NCBI RefSeq assembly: GCF_019048065.1
Contig: NZ_CP077291.1
Coordinates: 1,240,001-1,304,000 of the forward strand
Source: Citrobacter farmeri
GTDB taxonomy: Bacteria; Pseudomonadota; Gammaproteobacteria; Enterobacterales; Enterobacteriaceae
Length of the DNA stretch: 64,000 bases
Direction of reading: 5' to 3'
Below the pieces are notes generated by a model. It ran no database searches. It was given only the letters and a program-made list of their open reading frames with translations, and was not told the origin of the DNA. The position numbers were made by a program, and so were the translations under genes. This document shows, one piece after another, positions 28,016 through 37,949 of the stretch. The stretch's first letter is position 1, and each line of letters starts with the position of its first letter.

Positions 28016-28064
28016 TTCAACCTCCCATGGGCCATAACGTGTAACAACGAGGCCGGAAAAAATT

Positions 28065-29231
28065 ATGTCTGAATTAGTTAACACCTCCGAAATTATCACG
28101 CCTGCGGTTCCTGCAAAAAATGGCAAAATCAACCTGTTGGATCTGAATCGTCAGCAGATGCGTGAATTCTTTAAAGAGATGGGCGAGAAGCCGTTTCGCG
28201 CCGACCAGGTGATGAAATGGATGTATCACTATTGCAGCGACAATTTTGATGAGATGACTGACATCAACAAAGTGCTGCGTAACAAGCTCAAAGAGGTGGC
28301 GGAAATCCGCGCGCCGGAAGTCGTTGAAGAACAGCGCTCTTCGGATGGCACCATCAAATGGGCGATTGCGGTGGGCGATCAGCGCGTTGAAACGGTGTAT
28401 ATCCCGGAAGATGACCGTGCCACGCTGTGCGTCTCTTCACAGGTAGGTTGTGCGCTGGAGTGTAAATTCTGTTCAACTGCCCAGCAGGGCTTTAACCGTA
28501 ACCTGCGCGTATCTGAAATTATTGGTCAGGTCTGGCGTGCGGCGAAAATTGTCGGCGCGGCGAAAATCACTGGCCAGCGTCCCATCACCAACGTGGTGAT
28601 GATGGGGATGGGTGAACCGCTGCTCAATCTGACTAACGTCGTGCCAGCCATGGAAATCATGCTTGATGATTTCGGCTTCGGTCTGTCCAAGCGTCGCGTC
28701 ACGCTGTCGACTTCCGGTGTGGTACCTGCACTCGACAAATTAGGTGACATGATTGACGTCGCGCTGGCGATCTCGCTGCATGCGCCGAATGACGAAATTC
28801 GTGACGAAATCGTGCCGATCAACAAAAAGTACAATATCGAAACCTTCCTGGGCGCGGTTCGCCGCTATCTGGAGAAATCCAATGCTAACCAGGGACGCGT
28901 CACCATTGAATACGTCATGCTGGATCATGTTAACGACGGCACAGAACATGCGCATCAGTTGGCGGATTTGCTGAAGGATACGCCTTGTAAGATAAACCTC
29001 ATCCCATGGAACCCGTTCCCGGGGGCGCCTTATGGACGTAGCTCTAATAGCCGCATTGACCGTTTCTCTAAAGTGTTGATGAGCTATGGTTTTACCACCA
29101 TTGTGCGTAAAACGCGGGGTGATGATATCGATGCCGCCTGCGGGCAACTGGCGGGAGATGTGATCGACCGTACTAAACGTACGCTGCGTAAGCGTATGCA
29201 GGGTGAGGCGATCGACGTTAAAACCGTTTGA
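28065..29231 (+). CDS. rlmN: Dual-specificity rRNA/tRNA adenosine-C2 methyltransferase RlmN
   Basis: 388 residues, four more than E. coli owing to a variable N-terminus. The radical-SAM motif is 'CALECKFC' (CxxxCxxC). The C-terminal methyl-carrying cysteine is in 'DAACGQLAG', and the second cysteine lies in the insert region. It makes m2A at position 2503 of 23S rRNA and position 37 of some tRNAs. It heads the rlmN-rodZ-ispG-hisS-yfgM-bamB cluster. Confidence 0.98.
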   Translation: MSELVNTSEIITPAVPAKNGKINLLDLNRQQMREFFKEMGEKPFRADQVMKWMYHYCSDNFDEMTDINKVLRNKLKEVAEIRAPEVVEEQRSSDGTIKWAIAVGDQRVETVYIPEDDRATLCVSSQVGCALECKFCSTAQQGFNRNLRVSEIIGQVWRAAKIVGAAKITGQRPITNVVMMGMGEPLLNLTNVVPAMEIMLDDFGFGLSKRRVTLSTSGVVPALDKLGDMIDVALAISLHAPNDEIRDEIVPINKKYNIETFLGAVRRYLEKSNANQGRVTIEYVMLDHVNDGTEHAHQLADLLKDTPCKINLIPWNPFPGAPYGRSSNSRIDRFSKVLMSYGFTTIVRKTRGDDIDAACGQLAGDVIDRTKRTLRKRMQGEAIDVKTV

Positions 29232-29518
29232 TGCAGAATGTGCTACAGCCTGATTTTTGTGCTGTGGCGCAATGTAATTTGCATGAGGGTCAGCGTCGTG
29301 CTTGTCTGGTCAATAATAACGGTGCGTTTTTGTCGACTTTAAGGCAGTATGTACGGCGCGACAATAGTTTAGCCCTCAGGCTTAAGCTGTTTTTGTTAAG
29401 AGTCAGCGGACGGGTTTATACTGTTTGACTCAGGTTGACTGACCAGATTTTCGCGGTGTGGGTGAGCATTATGACTCGCCGGCACCTGAACCCTAATTTT
29501 CACCAGCAGCTGTAGCGA
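29232..29518 (+). promoter_or_regulatory. rlmN-rodZ gap with a probable rodZ promoter
   Basis: 287 bp. TTGTTA (29393-29398) and TATACT (29417-29422), 18 bp apart, form a good sigma-70 promoter about 90 bp before rodZ. A 65-codon frame beginning at 29231 (TGATG overlap with rlmN) and ending at 29428 runs through it but has no recognisable family and is not called a gene. Confidence 0.5.
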
Positions 29519-30511
29519 ATGAATACTGAAGCCACTCACGACCAACATGAAGCACAATCCACCGGCGTTCGCCTACGCAATGCCCGTGAACAACTCGGAC
29601 TCAGCCAGCAGGCTGTCGCTGAGCGACTTTGCCTGAAGGTATCCACCGTACGCGACATTGAAGACGATAAGGCACCTGCCGATTTGGCTTCAACGTTCCT
29701 GCGCGGGTACATCCGCTCTTATGCGCGTCTGGTTCATATTCCTGAAGAAGAACTGCTACCGGCTCTGGAGAAGCAGGCACCGGTTCGGGCGGCAAAAGTT
29801 GCGCCGATGCAGAGCTTTTCGTTAGGCAAGCGCCGTAAAAAGCGTGATGGCTGGTTGATGACGTTTACCTGGCTGGTACTGTTTGTGGTGGTCGGGCTGA
29901 CGGGCGCATGGTGGTGGCAAAACCACAAAGCGCAGCAGGAAGAGATCTCCACGATGGCCGATCAATCCTCTGCTGAGCTGAACGCCAACAGCGAAAATAC
30001 GCAAAGTGTGCCGCTGGATACCAGCGCAACGGCAAGCCAGGACAACACGCCGGCGTCCACCGGTCCGGCAGAGACGACGCCAACGCCAGCGCCGACGACC
30101 GCACCTGCGGTTGACCCGCAACAGAATGCTGTGGTCGCCCCATCTCAGGCCAACATTGACACTGCAACAACTGCCCCTGCGACAACGGCAACACCGGACG
30201 GTGCGGCGCCGTTGCCAACCAATCAGGCGGGCGTGGAAGCGGCCGCCGATCCGAACGCACTGGTGATGAATTTTACCGCCGACTGCTGGCTGGAAGTGAG
30301 CGATGCAACGGGCAAAAAACTGTTCAGCGGGATGCAGCGTAAAGATGGTAATTTAAACCTCACCGGTCAGGCGCCTTACAAGCTTAAAATTGGCGCGCCG
30401 GCTGCGGTGCAGATCCAGTATCAAGGAAAACCTGTCGATCTGAGCCGTTTTATCAGAACTAACCAGGTTGCGCGTCTGACCCTAAATGCCGAACAATCAC
30501 CGGCGCAGTAA
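29519..30511 (+). CDS. rodZ: Cytoskeletal protein RodZ
   Basis: 330 residues. A cytoplasmic helix-turn-helix (about 19-80, '[19 protein letters not shown]') binds MreB, one membrane span lies at about 112-133 ('[16 protein letters not shown]'), a Thr/Pro/Ala-rich periplasmic linker covers about 160-245, and a periplasmic beta-domain covers 250-330 (DUF4115). It keeps rod shape by coupling MreB to the wall-synthesis machinery. The linker is a low-complexity region that varies in length between species. ispG starts 26 bp later. Confidence 0.96.
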   Translation: MNTEATHDQHEAQSTGVRLRNAREQLGLSQQAVAERLCLKVSTVRDIEDDKAPADLASTFLRGYIRSYARLVHIPEEELLPALEKQAPVRAAKVAPMQSFSLGKRRKKRDGWLMTFTWLVLFVVVGLTGAWWWQNHKAQQEEISTMADQSSAELNANSENTQSVPLDTSATASQDNTPASTGPAETTPTPAPTTAPAVDPQQNAVVAPSQANIDTATTAPATTATPDGAAPLPTNQAGVEAAADPNALVMNFTADCWLEVSDATGKKLFSGMQRKDGNLNLTGQAPYKLKIGAPAAVQIQYQGKPVDLSRFIRTNQVARLTLNAEQSPAQ

Positions 30512-30537
30512 TAGACGGGTAACGCGGGAGATTTTTC

Positions 30538-31656
30538 ATGCATAACCAGGCTCCAATTCAACGTAGAAAATCAACGCGTATTTACGTTGGTAATGTGCCG
30601 ATTGGCGATGGTGCTCCTGTCGCCGTACAGTCGATGACCAACACGCGGACCACGGATGTGGAAGCGACGGTTAATCAGATCAAAGCGCTGGAACGCGTTG
30701 GCGCTGACATTGTTCGTGTCTCCGTACCCACGATGGATGCCGCGGAAGCCTTCAAACTGATCAAGCAACAGGTTTCCGTTCCGCTGGTCGCCGACATTCA
30801 CTTCGACTACCGTATTGCGCTCAAAGTGGCGGAGTACGGCGTTGATTGCCTGCGTATTAACCCTGGCAATATCGGTAACGAAGAGCGTATCCGCATGGTA
30901 GTGGATTGTGCCCGTGACAAAAATATCCCGATTCGCATCGGTGTTAACGCCGGATCGCTGGAAAAAGATCTACAGGAAAAGTACGGCGAACCGACGCCGC
31001 AGGCTTTGCTGGAATCGGCAATGCGCCATGTGGATCATCTCGATCGTCTGAACTTTGATCAGTTCAAGGTCAGTGTTAAAGCGTCTGATGTTTTCCTTGC
31101 GGTGGAATCCTATCGTCTGCTGGCAAAGCAAATCGATCAACCGCTGCATTTAGGGATCACCGAAGCCGGCGGCGCGCGTAGCGGTGCGGTGAAATCCGCG
31201 ATCGGTCTTGGCCTGCTGTTGTCTGAAGGGATTGGCGATACTTTGCGAGTTTCACTGGCAGCCGATCCGGTGGAAGAGATCAAGGTTGGCTTTGATATCC
31301 TCAAGTCGCTGCGCATCCGTGCTCGTGGGATCAACTTCATCGCCTGTCCGACCTGTTCGCGCCAGGAGTTTGACGTGATCGGTACGGTTAACGCGCTGGA
31401 GCAGCGTCTGGAAGACATCATTACGCCAATGGATGTCTCCATCATCGGTTGCGTGGTTAATGGTCCGGGTGAAGCGCTGGTGTCCACGCTGGGTGTGACC
31501 GGCGGCAACAAGAAAAGTGGTCTCTATGAAGATGGCGTTCGCAAAGATCGTCTGGATAATAGCGATATGATTGACCAGCTTGAAGCCCGCATTCGTGCCA
31601 AAGCGACGATGCTCGACGAAGCACAGCGTATTAACGTGCAGCAGGTTGAAAAATAA
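30538..31656 (+). CDS. ispG: 4-hydroxy-3-methylbut-2-enyl diphosphate synthase IspG
   Basis: 372 residues, the E. coli length. The [4Fe-4S] ligands are two Cys in '[10 protein letters not shown]' (about 270-279) and one in '[10 protein letters not shown]' (about 305). It converts MEcPP to HMBPP, the penultimate step of the MEP isoprenoid pathway, using electrons from flavodoxin. It depends on the Isc machinery encoded earlier in the window. Confidence 0.98.
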   Translation: MHNQAPIQRRKSTRIYVGNVPIGDGAPVAVQSMTNTRTTDVEATVNQIKALERVGADIVRVSVPTMDAAEAFKLIKQQVSVPLVADIHFDYRIALKVAEYGVDCLRINPGNIGNEERIRMVVDCARDKNIPIRIGVNAGSLEKDLQEKYGEPTPQALLESAMRHVDHLDRLNFDQFKVSVKASDVFLAVESYRLLAKQIDQPLHLGITEAGGARSGAVKSAIGLGLLLSEGIGDTLRVSLAADPVEEIKVGFDILKSLRIRARGINFIACPTCSRQEFDVIGTVNALEQRLEDIITPMDVSIIGCVVNGPGEALVSTLGVTGGNKKSGLYEDGVRKDRLDNSDMIDQLEARIRAKATMLDEAQRINVQQVEK

Positions 31657-31660
31657 TAAC

Positions 31661-31749
31661 GTGATGGGAAGCGGCGTGCTTCCCGTGTATGATTGAACCC
31701 GCATGGCTCCCGTATCGCTCGGGGAAGCGCTGAGGGTTCATTTTTATAT
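31661..31749 (+). ncRNA. sroE: SroE-like RNA between ispG and hisS
   Basis: The ispG-hisS gap is the place of the E. coli small RNA SroE. Two hairpins are visible: GGGAAGC/GCTTCCC (about 31668-31684), then a long stem closed by TGAACCC (31694-31700) and GGGTTCA (31734-31740) followed by TTTTTAT. The function of SroE is unknown; it may be a processed piece of the ispG-hisS mRNA or a partial terminator. Confidence 0.7.
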
Positions 31750-31766
31750 TCAGAAAGAGAATAAAC

Positions 31767-33041
31767 GTGGCAAAAAACATTCAAGCCATTCGCGGCATGA
31801 ACGATTATCTGCCTGGCGAAACCGCCATCTGGCAGCGCATTGAAGGCACACTCAAAAACGTGCTCGGCAGCTACGGTTACAGTGAAATCCGCTTGCCGAT
31901 TGTAGAGCAGACCCCGTTATTCAAACGCGCGATCGGCGAAGTGACCGACGTGGTTGAAAAAGAGATGTACACCTTTGAGGACCGCAATGGCGATAGCCTG
32001 ACGCTGCGTCCGGAAGGGACGGCGGGCTGTGTACGCGCCGGCATCGAGCATGGTCTTCTGTACAATCAGGAACAGCGTCTGTGGTACATCGGGCCGATGT
32101 TCCGCCACGAACGTCCGCAGAAAGGGCGCTACCGTCAGTTCCATCAGTTGGGCGCTGAAGTCTTTGGTCTGCAAGGACCGGACATTGATGCCGAACTGAT
32201 CATGCTAACCGCGCGCTGGTGGCGTGAACTGGGTATCGCCGGGCATGTCAATCTGGAACTGAACTCCATTGGTTCCCTGGACGCGCGTGCAAACTATCGC
32301 GATGCGCTGGTGGCGTTCCTCGAACAACACATTGAGAAACTGGACGAAGATTGTAAACGTCGCATGTACTCCAATCCGCTGCGCGTACTGGATTCAAAAA
32401 ATCCGGACGTACAGGCGCTGCTCAACGATGCTCCTCAGCTTGGCGACTACCTGGATGACGACTCCCGCGAGCACTTTGCGGGTCTGTGTAAACTGCTGGA
32501 AGCCGCAGGCATTGCCTACACCGTTAACCAGCGTCTGGTGCGCGGTCTCGACTACTACAACCGCACCGTATTTGAATGGGTCACCAACAGCCTGGGTTCA
32601 CAAGGTACGGTCTGCGCGGGCGGCCGTTATGACGGGCTGGTAGAGCAACTCGGCGGTCGCGCGACCCCGGGGGTAGGCTTTGCAATGGGTCTGGAACGAC
32701 TTGTTTTACTGGTTCAGGCAGTTAATCCGGAATTTAAAGCCGATTCTGTTGTCGATATATACCTGGTCGCTTCAGGCGCGGATACGCAGTCTGCGGCAAT
32801 GACACTGGCTGAGCGCGTACGTGATGAAATCCCTGGCGTGAAGCTAATGACAAACCACGGTGGCGGCAACTTTAAGAAACAGTTTGCCCGAGCTGATAAA
32901 TGGGGCGCCCGCGTTGCACTGGTGCTTGGCGAGTCCGAAGTGGCTGCTGGTACCGTTGTAGTGAAGGATTTGCGCTCCGGTGAGCAAACCGAGGTGGCAC
33001 AGGACAGCGTTGCCGCTCATTTGCGCACGTTAATGGCTTAA
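31767..33041 (+). CDS. hisS: Histidyl-tRNA synthetase
   Basis: 424 residues, class II synthetase. Motif 2 is around '[17 protein letters not shown]' and the histidine-binding segments are '[14 protein letters not shown]' and '[13 protein letters not shown]'; the anticodon-binding domain is at about 325-424. It charges tRNA-His. yfgM begins 13 bp after the stop. Confidence 0.99.
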   Translation: MAKNIQAIRGMNDYLPGETAIWQRIEGTLKNVLGSYGYSEIRLPIVEQTPLFKRAIGEVTDVVEKEMYTFEDRNGDSLTLRPEGTAGCVRAGIEHGLLYNQEQRLWYIGPMFRHERPQKGRYRQFHQLGAEVFGLQGPDIDAELIMLTARWWRELGIAGHVNLELNSIGSLDARANYRDALVAFLEQHIEKLDEDCKRRMYSNPLRVLDSKNPDVQALLNDAPQLGDYLDDDSREHFAGLCKLLEAAGIAYTVNQRLVRGLDYYNRTVFEWVTNSLGSQGTVCAGGRYDGLVEQLGGRATPGVGFAMGLERLVLLVQAVNPEFKADSVVDIYLVASGADTQSAAMTLAERVRDEIPGVKLMTNHGGGNFKKQFARADKWGARVALVLGESEVAAGTVVVKDLRSGEQTEVAQDSVAAHLRTLMA

Positions 33042-33054
33042 GGAGAAGGACTGC

Positions 33055-33675
33055 GTGGAAATTTACGAGAACGAAAACGACCAGGTCGATGCGATTAAAC
33101 GCTTCTTTGCCGAAAACGGCAAAGCCCTGGCTGTTGGGGTTATTTTAGGTGTTGGGGCGCTGGTGGGCTGGCGCTACTGGAACAGTCATCAGACTGAGTC
33201 CGCGCGCTCTGCTTCTCTGGCATATCAAACCGTGGTGAGTTCGCTCAGTGCGGGTAAAGCGGAAGACTTGTCTGCAGCGGAGAAGTTTGCCGCAGACAAT
33301 AAGAACACCTACGGCGCGTTAGCGTCGATGGAACTGGCGCAGCAGTTTGTCGATCAGAATCAACTTGAGAAAGCCGCAGCCCAGCTTCAGCAGGGACTGG
33401 CCGCCACGAGTGATGAGAATCTTAAGGCGGTGATCACACTGCGTCTTGCTCGCGTTCAGGTTCAACTCAAGCAAGCGGATACGGCGCTGAAAACCCTTGA
33501 AAGCGTTAAGGGTGAAGGATGGGCAGCGATTGTTGCCGATCTGCGCGGCGAAGCGCTGCTGAGCAAAGGTGATAAACAAGGTGCGCGTAGTGCATGGGAA
33601 GCGGGCGTGAAAAGTAACGCCTCCCCGGCACTGAGCGAAATGATGCAGATGAAAATCAATAATTTGTCCATCTGA
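33055..33675 (+). CDS. yfgM: YfgM, SecYEG-associated periplasmic chaperone-like protein
   Basis: 206 residues beginning at a GTG (33055-33057) preceded by AAGGAGAAGGA. One membrane segment (about 23-41, 'LAVGVILGVGALVGWRYW') anchors the protein; the periplasmic part is alpha-helical with tetratricopeptide-like repeats (about 60-200). In E. coli it binds the translocon with PpiD and helps secreted proteins leave it. It is between hisS and bamB as usual. Confidence 0.95.
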   Translation: MEIYENENDQVDAIKRFFAENGKALAVGVILGVGALVGWRYWNSHQTESARSASLAYQTVVSSLSAGKAEDLSAAEKFAADNKNTYGALASMELAQQFVDQNQLEKAAAQLQQGLAATSDENLKAVITLRLARVQVQLKQADTALKTLESVKGEGWAAIVADLRGEALLSKGDKQGARSAWEAGVKSNASPALSEMMQMKINNLSI

Positions 33676-33685
33676 GAGGGACCCG

Positions 33686-34864
33686 ATGCAATTGCGTAAA
33701 TTACTTCTGCCAGGGCTGCTTTCCGTTACCCTGTTGAGCGGCTGTTCACTGTTTAGTGGCGAAGAAGACGTTGTTAAAATGTCCCCATTACCGGTGGTTG
33801 AAAATCAATTTACCCCGTCTACGGCCTGGAGCACTTCTGTAGGCAACGGTATCGGTGATTTCTATTCCAACCTCCACCCGGCATATGCCGATAACGTGGT
33901 CTACGCTGCCGATCGCGCTGGCGTGGTAAAAGCGTTGAATGCGGATGACGGTAAAGAAGTCTGGTCGGTAAACCTGGGCGAGAAAGATGGTTGGTTCTCA
34001 CGCGCGCCGGCGCTGTTGTCTGGCGGCGTAACGGTTGCTGGCGGTCACGTTTATCTTGGCAGTGAAAAAGCACAGGTTTATGCGCTGAATACGGCCGATG
34101 GTACGGTTGCATGGCAAACCAAAGTGGCGGGTGAAGCGCTCTCTCGTCCGGTGGTCAGTGACGGCATGGTGTTGATTCACACCAGCAATGGTCAACTGCA
34201 GGCACTGAATGAAGCCGATGGCGCGATTAAGTGGACCGTGAACCTGGATATGCCATCTCTGTCGCTGCGCGGTGAATCTGCGCCGGCAACCGCCTTTGGT
34301 GCGGCCATTGTCGGTGGCGATAACGGTCGCGTAAGTGCCGTGTTGATGCAACAAGGCCAGATGATTTGGCAGCAGCGTATTTCTCAGGCCACCGGCTCAA
34401 CCGAGATCGACCGTCTGAGCGATGTGGACACTACCCCGGTTATCGTCAATGGCGTCGTTTACGCCCTGGCTTATAATGGTAACCTGACCGCGCTGGATCT
34501 GCGCAGTGGTCAGATCATGTGGAAACGTGAACTGGGCTCGGTGAATGATTTTATTGTCGACGGCAACCGTATCTACCTGGTGGATCAGAATGACCGCGTA
34601 CTGGCGCTGACCACCGATGGTGGCGTAACGCTGTGGACGCAGAGCGATCTGCTGCACCGTCTGTTGACTTCCCCGGCGTTGTACAATGGCAACCTGGTGG
34701 TGGGTGACAGCGAAGGTTATTTGCACTGGCTTAACGTCGAAGACGGTCGTTTTGTGGCTCAGCAGAAAGTTGACAGCTCCGGCTTCCTGACCGAACCGGT
34801 CTCTGCCGATGGCAAACTGCTGATCCAGGCCAAAGACGGTACCGTGTACGCCATTACACGCTGA
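33686..34864 (+). CDS. bamB: Outer-membrane assembly lipoprotein BamB
   Basis: 392 residues. The lipobox 'LLSGC' sets the lipidated cysteine at residue 20 with Ser at +2, consistent with outer-membrane sorting. The rest forms an eight-bladed beta-propeller of PQQ-like repeats, seen in repeated 'Y(A/L)ALN..DG...W' units (such as 'VYALNTADGTVAWQTKV'). It is part of the BamABCDE complex that inserts beta-barrel proteins and works alongside BepA, also in this window. Confidence 0.98.
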   Translation: MQLRKLLLPGLLSVTLLSGCSLFSGEEDVVKMSPLPVVENQFTPSTAWSTSVGNGIGDFYSNLHPAYADNVVYAADRAGVVKALNADDGKEVWSVNLGEKDGWFSRAPALLSGGVTVAGGHVYLGSEKAQVYALNTADGTVAWQTKVAGEALSRPVVSDGMVLIHTSNGQLQALNEADGAIKWTVNLDMPSLSLRGESAPATAFGAAIVGGDNGRVSAVLMQQGQMIWQQRISQATGSTEIDRLSDVDTTPVIVNGVVYALAYNGNLTALDLRSGQIMWKRELGSVNDFIVDGNRIYLVDQNDRVLALTTDGGVTLWTQSDLLHRLLTSPALYNGNLVVGDSEGYLHWLNVEDGRFVAQQKVDSSGFLTEPVSADGKLLIQAKDGTVYAITR

Positions 34865-34884
34865 TCGTCCTGGTCGTACGCTTT

Positions 34885-34923
34885 AAAAAACGGCTCCTGG
34901 TGCAGGGGCCGTTTTCCTGTTTT
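34885..34923 (+). terminator. Terminator between bamB and der
   Basis: AAAACGGCTCCT pairs with AGGGGCCGTTTT, followed by CCTGTTTTT. It separates bamB from der. Confidence 0.8.
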
Positions 34924-34982
34924 TAACAACAGCGTAGAAATTACGTCTGTTGTCTGATGATTTTTTAAATGAGGCTTTAAAC

Positions 34983-36455
34983 ATGGTACCTGTGGTCGCG
35001 CTTGTCGGGCGCCCTAACGTCGGAAAATCCACGTTATTTAACCGTCTAACTCGCACCCGAGATGCGCTGGTAGCGGATTTCCCGGGTCTGACTCGTGACC
35101 GTAAGTACGGTCGTGCGGAGATTGAAGGTCGTGAGTTTATCTGCATCGATACCGGCGGTATTGATGGCACCGAAGATGGTGTAGAAACGCGTATGGCGGA
35201 ACAATCGCTGCTGGCGATTGAAGAGGCGGATGTGGTGCTGTTTATGGTGGATGCGCGCGCCGGCCTGATGCCTGCCGATGAAGCTATTGCCCAGCATTTA
35301 CGCTCCCGCGAAAAACCGACGTTCCTGGTTGCCAACAAAACGGACGGACTCGATCCGGATCAGGCCATCGTTGATTTCTACTCCCTGGGTTTGGGTGAAA
35401 TTCACCCGATTGCCGCGTCGCATGGCCGTGGCGTGCTCAGCCTGCTGGAACACGTTCTGCTGCCGTGGATGGACGATGTCGCGCCGCAGGAAGAGGTCGA
35501 TGAAGACGCCGAATACTGGGCGCAGTTCGAAGCCGATGAGAACGGTGAAGAAGAGCCGGAGGATGACTTCAATCCGCAGGATCTGCCGATCAAACTGGCG
35601 ATTGTCGGTCGTCCGAACGTCGGTAAGTCCACACTGACTAACCGTATCCTGGGTGAAGACCGTGTGGTGGTTTACGACATGCCGGGCACGACCCGCGACA
35701 GCATTTATATTCCGATGGAGCGAGATGAGCGTGAGTATGTTCTCATCGATACCGCCGGGGTGCGTAAGCGTGGCAAGATCACCGATGCGGTGGAAAAATT
35801 CTCAGTTATCAAAACATTGCAGGCAATTGAAGATGCTAACGTGGTGATGCTGGTGATTGATGCTCGCGAAGGCATCTCTGACCAGGATCTGTCGCTGCTG
35901 GGCTTTATCCTCAATAGTGGGCGCTCACTTGTTATCGTGGTGAACAAGTGGGACGGACTGACTCAGGAAGTGAAAGAGCAGGTGAAAGAGACGCTGGACT
36001 TCCGTCTGGGCTTTATCGACTTCGCGCGCGTGCATTTTATCTCTGCGCTACACGGCAGCGGTGTCGGCAACCTGTTTGAATCCGTCCGCGAAGCCTATGA
36101 CAGCTCAACCCGTCGCGTTAGCACGGCGATGCTGACCCGTATCATGACCATGGCGGTGGAAGATCACCAGCCGCCGCTGGTCCGTGGTCGCCGCGTGAAG
36201 CTGAAATACGCTCATGCGGGAGGCTATAACCCGCCGATTGTGGTGATTCACGGCAACCAGGTCAAAGATCTGCCGGATTCCTATAAGCGCTACCTGATGA
36301 ACTACTTCCGTAAATCGCTGGAAGTGATGGGGACGCCGATTCGCATTCAGTTTAAAGAGGGCGAGAACCCGTATGCCAACAAGCGCAATACGTTGACCCC
36401 GACCCAGATGCGTAAGCGTAAGCGTCTGATTAAACACATTAAGAAGAGTAAGTAA
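34983..36455 (+). CDS. der: GTPase Der (EngA), ribosome biogenesis
   Basis: 490 residues from '[19 protein letters not shown]', the conserved start; a possible TTG start at 34950 would add 11 non-conserved residues. Two tandem GTPase domains with P-loops '[11 protein letters not shown]' (about 9-19) and '[12 protein letters not shown]' (about 211-222) are joined by an acidic linker (about 165-195). A C-terminal KH-like domain and a basic tail ('[15 protein letters not shown]') bind rRNA. It is essential for 50S subunit maturation. Confidence 0.98.
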   Translation: MVPVVALVGRPNVGKSTLFNRLTRTRDALVADFPGLTRDRKYGRAEIEGREFICIDTGGIDGTEDGVETRMAEQSLLAIEEADVVLFMVDARAGLMPADEAIAQHLRSREKPTFLVANKTDGLDPDQAIVDFYSLGLGEIHPIAASHGRGVLSLLEHVLLPWMDDVAPQEEVDEDAEYWAQFEADENGEEEPEDDFNPQDLPIKLAIVGRPNVGKSTLTNRILGEDRVVVYDMPGTTRDSIYIPMERDEREYVLIDTAGVRKRGKITDAVEKFSVIKTLQAIEDANVVMLVIDAREGISDQDLSLLGFILNSGRSLVIVVNKWDGLTQEVKEQVKETLDFRLGFIDFARVHFISALHGSGVGNLFESVREAYDSSTRRVSTAMLTRIMTMAVEDHQPPLVRGRRVKLKYAHAGGYNPPIVVIHGNQVKDLPDSYKRYLMNYFRKSLEVMGTPIRIQFKEGENPYANKRNTLTPTQMRKRKRLIKHIKKSK

Positions 36456-36483
36456 TAACTTACCTGCCTGGCAGGTAACCCCC

Positions 36484-36513
36484 AAAAAGCCCGCATTCGT
36501 CGGGCTTTTTGGT
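36484..36513 (+). terminator. Terminator of der
   Basis: AAAAAGCCCG and CGGGCTTTTT form a perfect stem with a CATTCGT loop. It closes the conserved der unit just before the inserted DUF2786 gene. Confidence 0.9.
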
Positions 36514-36587
36514 GTCATTCCGTCTACCGTTTATATTCTGGTAACGTTACTCAGGCGCACGGACGCCCGTCTTTAGAAGATCGTCTG

Positions 36588-37649
36588 ATGACCGATAAAG
36601 CAAAGCAAATCGAGAAAATCCGCAAACTACTGGCTCTTGCCGCACAGTCCTCTAATGACGGTGAATCTGCAAATGCGTTCAGTCGCGCCCGTCGCTATAT
36701 GGCGATTTATGGGCTGACGATGGAAGACATTTACAGTAGCGGAGGGGCATCAACCGACAGTTCCGCAGAATCAGAACGCTATCGTCGGGATGCAGAAACC
36801 GCCAGGCAGGAGGCGGCAAACGAGCGCCGGGCGCGGCAGGAAGCAGAGCAGAAGCACCGGGAATACCAGACTGAGCAAAATAAGCGTGCGGCGGAAGAGA
36901 AAAAGCGCTACGACGAGGCGTATTTTCGCCAACAGGCCGAGCAAAAAGCGCAGGAGCAGAGGCGGCAGGCAGATGCACACGTCCGTCAGGACGCCGCTGC
37001 ACAGCAGGCGAAAACAACGGCGGCACGGCCTGGCAAAACGTCATTGTATGACAAACTAAAGGCAGAGAAATTCGGTTTTGGTATTCTCGCTATGATTGCT
37101 GCGCTGGTGATCTTTGGCCTGAATAACTCCTCGCCGACGCCAGCGGATACGGCATTAGCCAACAGGCCAGCGACGACTGCCGTCGTGACGCCAGCGCCCG
37201 TACCGCCTCCTGCACGGGTGCCTGCATCTTCACAGACAACGGAGTATCAGCCTCAGACTGAACCCGTCCAGAAACCTGCGCCCGTCACGCCAGTCACGCC
37301 GCCGCGCCCTGCTGCGGTGAACATTATTGAATACTCGGCGAAAAGCCGGGCGGTATACTCCTGTCTGGCTGACGGTACGGAGAAGTACAATGGCGGGGGT
37401 AATGTCAGTTACAAGATGCAGACCTTTTTCTTTGTCAGCCCCTCTGAGATTGCTTTTGGTAAAAATAAATCCGGAATCCGGGTCGTGACCGCCGAGGGAA
37501 ACGGGATGTACAAACTTGAAAATGGTGACGAAGTCGCGGTTGATGTTTTTGGGGCGATTGAACGTTACTGGAACCCGAAGATGACCTTTACCTGTTTCAC
37601 GTCAGAAAAGGCATTGGGTCAGTATCTTCAGGACAGAGCGCCCCGGTAA
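36588..37649 (+). CDS. DUF2786-domain membrane protein of unknown function
   Basis: 353 residues, not found in E. coli K-12 at this place. Residues 1-50 match the DUF2786 pattern ('IEKIRKLLALAAQSSNDGES...RYMAIYGLTMEDI'). Residues about 60-143 are a highly charged coiled coil rich in Arg, Gln, Glu and Ala. One membrane segment lies at 162-180 ('FGFGILAMIAALVIFGLNN'), then a Pro/Ala/Thr-rich linker (181-242) and a C-terminal domain (243-353) with two Cys. The topology suggests a cytoplasmic coiled coil and a periplasmic C-terminal domain. DUF2786 proteins are common in phages and mobile DNA. It sits between der and yfgJ, a known insertion site. Function unknown; the ribosome-binding site is weak. 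Confidence 0.8.
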   Translation: MTDKAKQIEKIRKLLALAAQSSNDGESANAFSRARRYMAIYGLTMEDIYSSGGASTDSSAESERYRRDAETARQEAANERRARQEAEQKHREYQTEQNKRAAEEKKRYDEAYFRQQAEQKAQEQRRQADAHVRQDAAAQQAKTTAARPGKTSLYDKLKAEKFGFGILAMIAALVIFGLNNSSPTPADTALANRPATTAVVTPAPVPPPARVPASSQTTEYQPQTEPVQKPAPVTPVTPPRPAAVNIIEYSAKSRAVYSCLADGTEKYNGGGNVSYKMQTFFFVSPSEIAFGKNKSGIRVVTAEGNGMYKLENGDEVAVDVFGAIERYWNPKMTFTCFTSEKALGQYLQDRAPR

Positions 37650-37691
37650 TTGGCATCCTCTTCAGCAGAAGAGGAGCGTGAAGGAGGTAGT

Positions 37692-37913
37692 ATGGAACTG
37701 ATGTGTCCTGTTTGTCATAACCCGCTGGAACGTAATGGCGAAGCGGCCCATTGCGCGACCTGTCATACAGACTTTGTCGTCGAAGCGCGGTGTCCGGACT
37801 GCCACAAACCGCTCCAGGTGTTAAAAGCCTGCGGGGCGGTGGATTATTTTTGTCAGAACGGCCACGGATTGATTTCAAAAAAACGCGTTGAGTTTACACT
37901 GCCTGATGCGTGA
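37692..37913 (+). CDS. yfgJ: YfgJ, small double zinc-ribbon protein
   Basis: 73 residues from the ATG at 37692, which follows a perfect AAGGAGG site; a longer frame from 37650 lacks one. Four CxxC-type pairs ('CPVCHNPL', 'CATCHTDF', 'CPDCHKPL', 'CQNGH') make two zinc ribbons. The role is unknown. In E. coli it lies between der and xseA, as here apart from the inserted DUF2786 gene. It converges on xseA across a GCTCAG/CTGAGC hairpin (about 37922-37945). Confidence 0.92.
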   Translation: MELMCPVCHNPLERNGEAAHCATCHTDFVVEARCPDCHKPLQVLKACGAVDYFCQNGHGLISKKRVEFTLPDA

Positions 37914-37949
37914 ACTGATGCGCTCAGTCTCTGGCAGGGGCTGAGCCAC

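Noticed and set aside
29228..29428. A 65-codon frame overlapping the rlmN stop (TGATG), possibly coupled.
   Set aside because: No recognisable domain, no Shine-Dalgarno of its own beyond rlmN coding sequence, and the likely rodZ promoter lies inside it.
34950..34982. Upstream extension of der from a TTG codon.
   Set aside because: The added residues are not conserved; the ATG at 34983 gives the standard 490-residue protein.
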